64,000 bases of DNA from Baylisascaris procyonis (lineage: Eukaryota > Nematoda > Chromadorea > Rhabditida > Ascarididae), in assembly GCA_037389465.1 (NCBI GenBank), contig JAZARR010000197.1, positions 3,520,501 through 3,584,500 on the forward strand, in the 5' to 3' direction. This document shows, piece after piece, positions 40,446-64,000 of the stretch. The notes below the pieces were generated by a model, which worked only from the letters and a program-made list of their open reading frames with translations, did no database searches and had not been told where the DNA came from. Position 1 is the first letter of the stretch, and every line of letters starts with the position of its first letter. The position numbers and the translations under genes are program-made.

Positions 40446-42073
40446 AAGAATAAAGGAATTAAGGCGTTATAGAGGGGAGCTGAAAATTATTTCGATTCCT
40501 ACTGAGTTAATTTCAGTGGAAAACAATTGCAAATACGACATAAATTTGACAATAATAGCCAAAAATATCGATTATATAGAGATAGTAAACTGCAGTGATA
40601 CTGGCCGAAAAGTTTAAACCAAATATACATTTTCCAAATGGAATATGCAATATTGTTAGAGTTGTTACTTTTAGTTTTATAGGTTAATTAGGGGTGCGGA
40701 AGATAATAAGATTAATTATAGGTGTTGAAAACAATAACACTCCAATGGCTATAAAATCAACTATCGTTTCCAAGTGGATAATACAGAAATTTTATTGATA
40801 ATTAGCCAGTATATACGAAATTAAAATGAATTCAATAAATTTAACGTAAATATTCTAGGAAGTGGAGTGATGTGAAGTGCAATGCGCTGATCTCAGACTT
40901 CTAGGTTGCAATATTCAACAATTAAGACATTTGCAATTCACACATATTTGAAATGCAGATTACAATTTACATATGTGCATTTCAGATTACAATTCAGACA
41001 GTTGCAATTCAGTTGACATTTCAGACGTTTGCAATTATAGAGTAGCAATAGAAATTTAGCGTTCCTTTTTGTAAGCAGTTCACTTTCATTCAAATTCGTA
41101 GATGGGAGATTTGAAAAGTAAAGCTTCATTGATGCAAACAATCTGTTGCAATAATCCATCTATATCCTCTGAAATTCCTCTTCTTTCAGGTGTTAAAAAA
41201 TTAATTATAAAAAATCAGTTACACAATTTTGCAAGCAATTCAATTTTAGGCTATAATTGAACAAATAAAACAACACTAATTATCGTCAAAGAACTGATAT
41301 AGCACAACAAAGATATCCATAGATTATAATTCAAATATGGAAATTTTTGAATTTAGAGACAATTGTGAGAAGTTTCTACGAGTCGAATTTGCAAACAAAA
41401 CTAATGAACTGCAATATTTCTACTTATTATATTTACGCAGAAAGGAAAAAAAAACCCCGTAAGTAATTCATCGTCAAAAAACATATGATATGTGGAACCT
41501 GTTTCGCAACAGCGTTAATTCTATTTTGTAATAAATCGAAATCAACAGCGTTATTCTCAACTCAATTTTTTTTAAATTCCATCTCGCAAACTTCATTGCA
41601 TAGTTTGGACAACAATAAATTGCAAAGGCAGCAGCATTAACAAAGATTTTCAAATTATAATACATGTAATGCAATTGCATTGCACAAATTTTTTTTTTGT
41701 TGTTTCTGCTGTTTCTCTTTAAGACGTTGAAATAGCTCAATGATCTCATCAATTTGCAAATCGTGAAAAATATCTGATGATTGAAAAGCACAGTGAAAGT
41801 TAATGGCTTAAGAATTAATTGCATTGCACAAAATCACACATAACGCAACAAATTGCCCAATTGCATTAAGCTTATAAATGAATTTTGCAACGAAATAGTA
41901 ACAAACAATTTTATTTTACAATACAATAGTAATAGACTTTCAGAAATTGGTTGCTATCTTTGTCGCTATAAGTGAAATCATAAAAGAAAGTGAACAAAAA
42001 TAAAAAAGGAGAAGCATCATGCAAGAATGACAGTTCGAATGGCCTTTCTTGGAATGTTTCTGCCTGCTTAGCT

Positions 42074-42189
42074 TGACCCTTTGCGCATTTCTAGCTTGAA
42101 GTACCTTGAGTGTGCTTACGGTGAGCTTGACCTTACTTAAAGTTTTAAAATGTTGAAGGTCAAGAGTCACTATCAAAGGTCAAAGGTCA
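42074..42189. promoter_or_regulatory. Cluster of nuclear-receptor half-sites including a perfect DR1
   Basis: AGGTCA-type half-sites occur at 42074-42080 (TTGACCC, inverted), 42128-42134 (TGACCTT, inverted) and 42156-42162 (AAGGTCA). A perfect direct repeat with one-base spacing, AGGTCA-A-AGGTCA, is at 42177-42189. DR1 is the classic HNF4/RXR-type element. The cluster lies about 2.7 kb past the PI3K stop, with no confident gene next to it, so a target cannot be named. Confidence 0.5.
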
Positions 42190-42398
42190 ATGAGTTTTGT
42201 GCTCGCATATTCTCATCAATGCATGCCGCCGTTTTTGTAATTTCCAGATACAGGTTCCAGCGTCAAGTTTAAACTGCAAACTTGATTCTTCATCACTTTC
42301 AATCGCACCTACATTGCATTATGTGCAAGCGTTCGTTTTCCAGGAATGGGGTTTTGGGGGGCCTGGTTTGATGCTTTTGGGGGGGGGGGAGGAGGGGG

Positions 42399-42845
42399 AT
42401 GCCAGGAAATGACTCATGGAGGATTGCATCTCTTGATTTTTGGAACATCTTTGTCCCAGAATATCTTGTAGCGGATTGGAAGGGGCATTATTTCTGTAAT
42501 AGCCATCTTTTGAGGTTCTATTTTGGCACTCTTTTTATCGCTGTCTCCTATTTTTATTTATGTCTCGGTTTTCAAAAATCCCTTCTAGCGAATGTGCATG
42601 AATTAGGCGAAATGGCACTTACGAAAGGATTGCCCGCCTATATCAGTCAGTTCGGATATATTATTATTACTTTCCCATTAGAAGCATCCATAAAATTGGT
42701 ACAGAATGTTTACCTATGCATAAGCGTCACTTATCGTCTCATTTATCGCGAAAGAATGATCCATCGCTTTCCTAATTCACTTCTCAACTTAACAACGGTG
42801 ATATGCAAAGCTGAAGGTGTCCCAGTGTTGTGTGAATCTTTCTAG
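42399..42845 (+). other. Unrecognised 148-codon open frame
   Basis: One of the longest non-repetitive frames in the window and not a shadow of a known exon. It contains hydrophobic stretches (YFGTLFIAVSYFYLCLGF). I recognise no family, see no splice sites supporting it, and its start sits right after a G-rich block (42354-42398). Probably chance. Confidence 0.15.
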
Positions 42846-43508
42846 CATTACAAGGGACGGGGGTTTCCAAGTGGAATGGGTTATTAAGGCAAAAGGAGTC
42901 AGATCCTAAAAGAGCCGAACGCGGATGCCTACCATTTCTTACTGTATTGCTGCACTCCGTGTTAACACTCGGACACTGTATTGCATAGCGTTTTTGAAAT
43001 GATGTCATGTCGCTTTCTTGTGATAAGAATACTGTTTGTACATGTGAAGTTAAATTTATCGATTTTCTGAGTGCACATCTATGTTATTTGATGCGTGCTG
43101 ATAGAGAAAGCGCCTAAGATGCATAGGGATGATGTGATTCTATGATACTATAAGGTGATTTGCCTAATAAAAGGTCTAATAACGCAGACTATTGCGGGGA
43201 CTTGCATAATAAAGCTGTTTGTTTCATGGTAATTGTCGTGATTTAGAAGGCTTTTGCGTTGCATTTATTAAACCTAGGAGAACGTTGCAATTTTAGAATA
43301 AGATGCTAGCGAAAGCGTTTTTCCTTTCGATCACAAAAATAAGGCTATATACAAGAGTCAGATGCGTCTGAAAGACTCATTCGACAGTTATCAGGTCCCC
43401 CATGACTAACGAGAGTATAGCGAAACGTTTGCCGTCGTGATGGTTCCTTTGCAGAGTGGAATTTTACATCTCTGATTACAAAGTGCAAAAATGTTAGGTT
43501 GCAGACAG

Positions 43509-44589
43509 TCACATGCACTTGACACAACAGTTCGACATTTGTGACATTTCGCTTGCGTGCATGGCAACCTTAATTGCTTCCCATCGTGTTATGAATACAT
43601 GGCCAACCCAAACAGATGCCGATCCCCATACTAAAATATATTTCCCGGGCCCAAGACTATTCAAGAAATAAAAGATTAGTAAACAATTAAGGTTCCCATG
43701 CATCCGGCTGCCTATACACTTGGCAATACTTTATCAAATGCATCTTATTAGTGAGCAAGTTAATAGCGCAATATTTATGAAGGAAGAAGCAAACACGATA
43801 AATGGCCGACTTGCCAACGATGACAATGCGGCAAACAAACCTACTTCACTGGATAAATACAACTTTCATGAACAGAATAATAAATTGAAATAAACATAAA
43901 TAAGAGAAAAGAATGCAAAAAAAAGGATGAAATTTGTTCAACGACCGTTTCGAGCAGCGGTATGCATTGTTCGATCCTCCTACTTACTGCGAATGACGGC
44001 CGTCTTAGTATTTGCAAATAAACAACATCCAACAACCCTTTCCCCCTAAGGAGAGAAAATTCCCAAAACACTACAGCCTTACCAAATTTTGCGGAAAACC
44101 TCGTAGAAACGATCATCAATATTTACGAAAAAACCTTATGCAAGCAACACAAAAAATTCGAAAAGAACTAGCAACATCTGTTGTGATAAAATAGCGCTGC
44201 AACTGACGACAATGTGCTAACGAATATAATCAGAGGAACTCATTTTAGTGAAAAAAGGAGCACACCGGAGCAAAGTAAGGGAAACCACACCGTCACAACG
44301 CTTCCAAAATTTTGTTCCCGTTCGCACAAAGTTCGTAAGCTCTCTTTCAGCAATCAGTCATAAACGTAAAATGTGTTCTTAGCAGTTACGACGTTCGGAA
44401 AAGAAGGTTGTGCTCCTTTCCTCTCATTTTTTGTATAATTCTGCCAGACGACTGAAGCAAAATAAGCAAACATAAATACGGAAAGCACAAATGACAGTAG
44501 GAAGCTCGCAATCGCCACCCATTTCTTAAAGGATGCTTTGTTTCCAGGGAGATAGTTACAGGAGCACAAATTTACTCCGCAAAATTCCC
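43509..44589 (-). other. Exon-like membrane segments downstream of the PI3K gene
   Basis: At 44589 a strong acceptor (TTTTGCATTCTAAG) precedes a frame with EFCGVNLCSCNYL and then a clear membrane helix (VAIASFLLSFVLSVFMFAYF), followed by a charged NYTKNERK. A second piece from 43656 (acceptor TTGAATAG) reads GPGKYILVWGSASVWVGHVF and then ITRWEAIKV. They look more protein-like than most frames here, but no donor joins them in phase and I recognise no family. This may be a small membrane-protein gene on the same strand. Confidence 0.3.
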
Positions 44590-44910
44590 CTTAGAATGCA
44601 AAAAACGTCCGTGCATCACGTCCAAGAAGCAATATAAAAAGACGACCGAAGTATAACCCGATTTTGGCGGACAGTAAGTTTAATCTAGGCTAATAAAACA
44701 ATTCATACGATCAACGTATAGGTAGGCTCTTCAAGAGCCAGAATCGAAATGTAACGCATAATAAATATTTTAACTAAAAAATATTTACATCGATTTCCAC
44801 CAATCTATGATGATGAAATCACATCAATGGCTCAAAACAAGAAAACAGGATAAAATCGCGTCACTATAATATATCGGCGAAAACAAACCTGAGTGGTGAA
44901 CGTAGATAGA

Positions 44911-44937
44911 CTATAAATGCTTCACTGAATGTTCAGT

Positions 44938-44958
<21 letters not shown>
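44911..44958. repeat. 27-bp-period duplication covering the PI3K stop codon
   Basis: The 21-bp string starting CTATAAATGCTTCACTGAA occurs at 44911-44931 and again at 44938-44958. The second copy encodes the last codons of the PI3K (HSVKHL and TAG, on the minus strand). The first lies in its 3' UTR. Confidence 0.9.
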
Positions 44959-60775
<15,817 letters not shown>

Positions 60776-62740
60776 CTGAAGATACAAAAAAAGTTTATGA
60801 TGGGCAAGAAACTACCCTAAAAGCAATTAATCCCAATCAATGGCCAGCTTGAGTTCATCTAGATGCCAACGAAAATTATTGCATAGTAAATACAAGAAAA
60901 CGATCTCTAAAGCGATTTCACATTAGAAATGTGGTAGAATTATGGCTTTGAAATTATTAAATTATAGACATCTCGAAGTTTTTGTTTCCATGAATTTCTG
61001 AGGAAAACAGAAAAAGGAGATAAATAGAATCAATATGACGCATTATGGGAATATTAATCCTTCGCATCGGGGAGGGGCAAAATTAGTGCTACTGCCCGCG
61101 GGAACAGGAAGCTAATTAATGCAAATAGAAACAAAAACAATTCAAAAAGGTATATGTCTAGCAGATGGACCATTTACAAGTTTTTACCGTCGAAACAAAA
61201 ACAATTCAAAAAGGTATATGTCTAGCAGATGGACCATTTATAAGTTTTTACCGTCTCCTATGATGGCATTCGCGAGTTGCATCTCAATTTCGGGTTCAGT
61301 CCAAACTGAGTGCAATATTATTAAAAAAAGATAGAGGGGAAGAAAAAAATTGAAAAAAAATCAACAAGACCTCCCCACCGTCAGCCCGCAATCAACAATC
61401 ACGTCCGGGTACTACTTGCGGAAACTGGAAGCATTGCCTGATTCAGAGATTTCCGCAGGCAAAGCGTCCAATACGTATTTCCTCGACAAACGATACAGTA
61501 AATTGCATATCGAAAATACGGTACATGAGGTAAGACTTCGCATTGACAAAACACTATCGAATTGAAGTTGAACGATTCATATTGATATATTTATTTGTGA
61601 CAATAATAAAGAAAGTAAACAAAAACGGTAGTGAGGGAATACATTTGGTGGATCGGCATGCGGATTTGCCGGGCATAATTCGACGGCTCAAGACATTTTT
61701 AACTTTTCGCTATCCAATCACCTTAATGATAAATAACGTACACCAATTAAACTGCGAACCATCTTCACAACAACAACATCAACATCAACAAACACATTCA
61801 ACGCAATTCGACTAGTGGTAAACGATGGCAACTACATCGTTATACTTCGAAATGGGCTTGAATAAATCTTTTTTCAAAATTATGCAAAAATTTTAAATGA
61901 ATATAAAGTGCTGTAACAATGAAAAAAATGGCAAAATGAATAAAAATTGATCCAATGACACACCCATTATTTAGAGTGGGATATTGCGTCAGGGTAGTCG
62001 ACACGATATGCGCTTTTTTGCATTGATCAATAAACCATCCCACACTGAAGGCTACGGCTAATTGGGAATAGACCGATTTTCAACAAAAATGATCTCTATA
62101 AATTGATGACAAATATTATCCAAAGTTCTTTTGAGAAAGAAGGAAACTTCGACCATCATTCCGAAAGCGATAAATGGGAAAGAAGATCAACCAGATTTGT
62201 TTTGTGATATCGTTCAAATATTTTCATTATAAATAAGCGAATGTTATATTACAATCTTATTGAAAGTATTAGTAAAGAATTAAAGGCATAAAGATAAAAC
62301 AATCGAACCATAATAAAAGGACAATGCACATATCATCAGCAACGTTCGATGATATTAGATAGGACATCTGCGCTTCTTTTAATCATCACATCGTCAGTTA
62401 ACAGCATATCACAACAGCCTTTCCATAACTGGAGTGAATCCATTTGTTTCAGGGCAACGAGGACTATAACATTACCGAACCTCTAAACACGAGTTGTGGC
62501 CATAGGAACCTTGATGGTCACAAAATGAGGCGTACATACAATATACAGGTAAAAATAGAGACGGGTTAGTGCGTATTTACATATATGAATGGCGCCATAA
62601 GCAAAATCACCGTTTCTTTGTGATAAAATAATTAAAAACGATTATCTGTTCTCTGGATTGGCTCCTTCTTTATTCCCTCTACAGTACCATACACTGCAGT
62701 TTTAAAATCACTCTTCAAAGACGAAAATATGCAAAACATT
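60776..62740. other. Spacer between mdt-8 and age-1 (probable age-1 promoter region)
   Basis: About 2 kb with no gene recognised. Frames up to 90 codons on the plus strand have no family resemblance. It holds the 64-bp duplication at 61128-61255. As the only DNA between two same-strand genes it should contain the age-1 promoter and the mdt-8 3' end, although the spacing is too long for a standard nematode operon. Confidence 0.55.
61128..61255. repeat. 64-bp direct duplication upstream of age-1
   Basis: Two adjacent 64-bp copies beginning GAAACAAAAACAATTC and containing GTCTAGCAGATGGACC (61128-61191 and 61192-61255) differ at one base (TTTACAAG versus TTTATAAG). They lie 350-480 bp 5' of the age-1 first exon. 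Confidence 0.92.
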
Positions 62741-62746
62741 TTTAAT
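62741..62746 (-). terminator. Candidate polyadenylation signal of mdt-8
   Basis: ATTAAA on the minus strand, 33 bases after the mdt-8 stop codon: a common AATAAA variant at a typical nematode distance. Confidence 0.5.
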
Positions 62747-62779
62747 ACAAAATTTTACATCACAATACAACACTTTACA

Positions 62780-64000
62780 CTATCTTCGCTGCTGTTGTGC
62801 CGTTGCATTCGTCGCAGATCTAGCAGGTATGTGTGTAGCGGAAGAGACGTTAGGAGTGGAAGCATTCTGTTGTACATTCTCCGTCGAGACCCCTCCTCTC
62901 GTTGGCCGCAAACCTTCCCCATTGATTACTGCACGTACCAACTTTTGAGTATCATGGTTGTTGTAGGTTGGAACGTCGGCATGTGCATCTGCCTGACTAC
63001 GTGCGTTATCCGCCAATGAGTTCAATAACGATTCCAAATGCTTGTTCATTGCCACTATCTGTTTATTCACCTGTAAATAAATATAATCTCAAGCCTAGCA
63101 CACCTCCATTCAATATCTGCTTCGATCCTATCGTGTTCACCTTTCATTCCTATCGGATTGAGCAGAAATTTATCAAGCTACTACATTCAACATTTTTAAA
63201 AAACCCTTATTTCCATAGCAACGGGTAAAATGACAGCAAAAATTCACTTGTGGCTTGCACCCTTTCTTCGTTGAAATGATCGAGAATCATTACTAACAGA
63301 GCATCCACCCATATAAAACCATCCAACTAGGCAAAGATATCGCAAATTCTAGAGTACAAAATACACCTTTGCAAGTAGGCTATAAAACACCCTTCTACTC
63401 CTATTTACTCGTTACTTTGTCAAGCTTACTTATAGAGACACTACTTGGATGAAAACAAGCAAAAGGCGTAGAGAAGCCTAGAAATGTAAGCGCCAGACTC
63501 ATGAGCATGAGGCTGCCAGTAAGCTCAAAAATCATTACCTTTTCTCCAGACATGTTTCTATAAGCACCGATTTTCTCAAATAAAACGGCATATATTATGA
63601 ACCCCTATACAAGTACCTCTGAACTAATCAAAACAAATAGCGTTCAGTGGTCCCAGCTAGCCTTACGTATACGAGCTCGTAGATGATAATAGCCTGAACT
63701 AAGATTTAAACAGAAAATATTCTTATATTCATTAAATAAATCCAATAACAAAGCACAATTGAAACCAAATCCGATCGGTTATGCTTTGCTTATACAAAAG
63801 CACCAATCACAATTGCTCATATTTGAAGGCAATTCACTAATACCACCATAACGAATGAACAATTTGCGTAAATATGAAATATGAATTGTGAAGGTTACCT
63901 GGTCGAATGTTCGTGAATTTTTTTCACTATCCAATTGCGCTTCATCGGCCTCCATTTCGGGGGTTGGCTTTGTGCGCAGATAATCCGGTGCAACATCGTG
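62780..64000 (-). CDS. mdt-8: Mediator complex subunit 8, C-terminal part (gene continues past right edge)
   Basis: Head-module subunit of Mediator, which links activators to RNA polymerase II. Two exons are visible. The first runs from the window edge to 63899 and reads HDVAPDYLRTKPTPEMEADE (human MED8: HEVVPDHLRTKPDPEVEEQE). The second, 63070-62780 (acceptor TTATTTACAG), reads VNKQIVAMNKHLESLLNSLA, then NNHDTQKLVRAVINGEGLRP, matching MED8 KQIQSLNKMCSNLLEKI and TDTNALVAAVAFGKGL. It ends in a polar Asn/Thr/Gln-rich tail (ATNATAQQQRR) and TAG. The junction is phase 0 with donor GTAACC. The N-terminal half is outside the window. Confidence 0.9.

Overview
This window is nuclear DNA from a eukaryote, almost certainly a nematode. 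It is AT-rich, and its genes are broken into many short exons (30-275 bp) with canonical GT...TTTCAG introns. One gene belongs to the patched-related (PTR) family, which is greatly expanded in nematodes, and the other three genes are also most like nematode/metazoan proteins. Introns and spacers are long (often 0.3-1.3 kb) and rich in microsatellites, minisatellites and mono-C/G runs. That fits a parasitic or larger-genome nematode better than Caenorhabditis, but I cannot name a species.

All four recognisable genes lie on the minus strand, so they read from right to left. (1) 64000-62780: the 3' part of a Mediator subunit 8 gene (mdt-8/MED8). (2) 60775-44938: a complete class IA phosphatidylinositol 3-kinase catalytic subunit (p110, AGE-1 type). 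I resolved it into 22 exons that stay in frame and give about 1,053 residues (p85-binding, Ras-binding, C2, helical and kinase domains). (3) 25564-10343: a patched-related sterol-sensing-domain membrane protein of 18 exons and about 883 residues, with a tRNA-Lys(CTT) gene inside one intron. (4) 4337-238: the 5' part (five exons, about 190 residues) of transportin/importin beta-2 (imb-2/TNPO1), which continues past the left edge.

The 18 kb between the PTR and PI3K genes (25.6-44.9 kb) holds no recognised gene. It carries a (TC)n microsatellite, a 22/23-bp BamHI-site minisatellite, a 1.55-kb near-perfect foldback element ending in (TA)n, a cluster of nuclear-receptor half-sites with a perfect DR1, and a few exon-like membrane segments that I could not assemble into a gene. 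A second minisatellite, with 16-bp units and a higher-order pattern, sits inside a PI3K intron and keeps all three forward frames open.

The genes share no obvious pathway: nuclear import, membrane sterol/lipid-linked transport, insulin/PI3K signalling and transcription. They look like an ordinary one-strand cluster rather than an operon, since spacings are 2 kb or more. I found no convincing new biological system. The most useful second looks are the two splice/frame anomalies (PTR exons 4/5 and an AT splice donor in the PI3K gene), the foldback element, the two minisatellites and the DR1 cluster.
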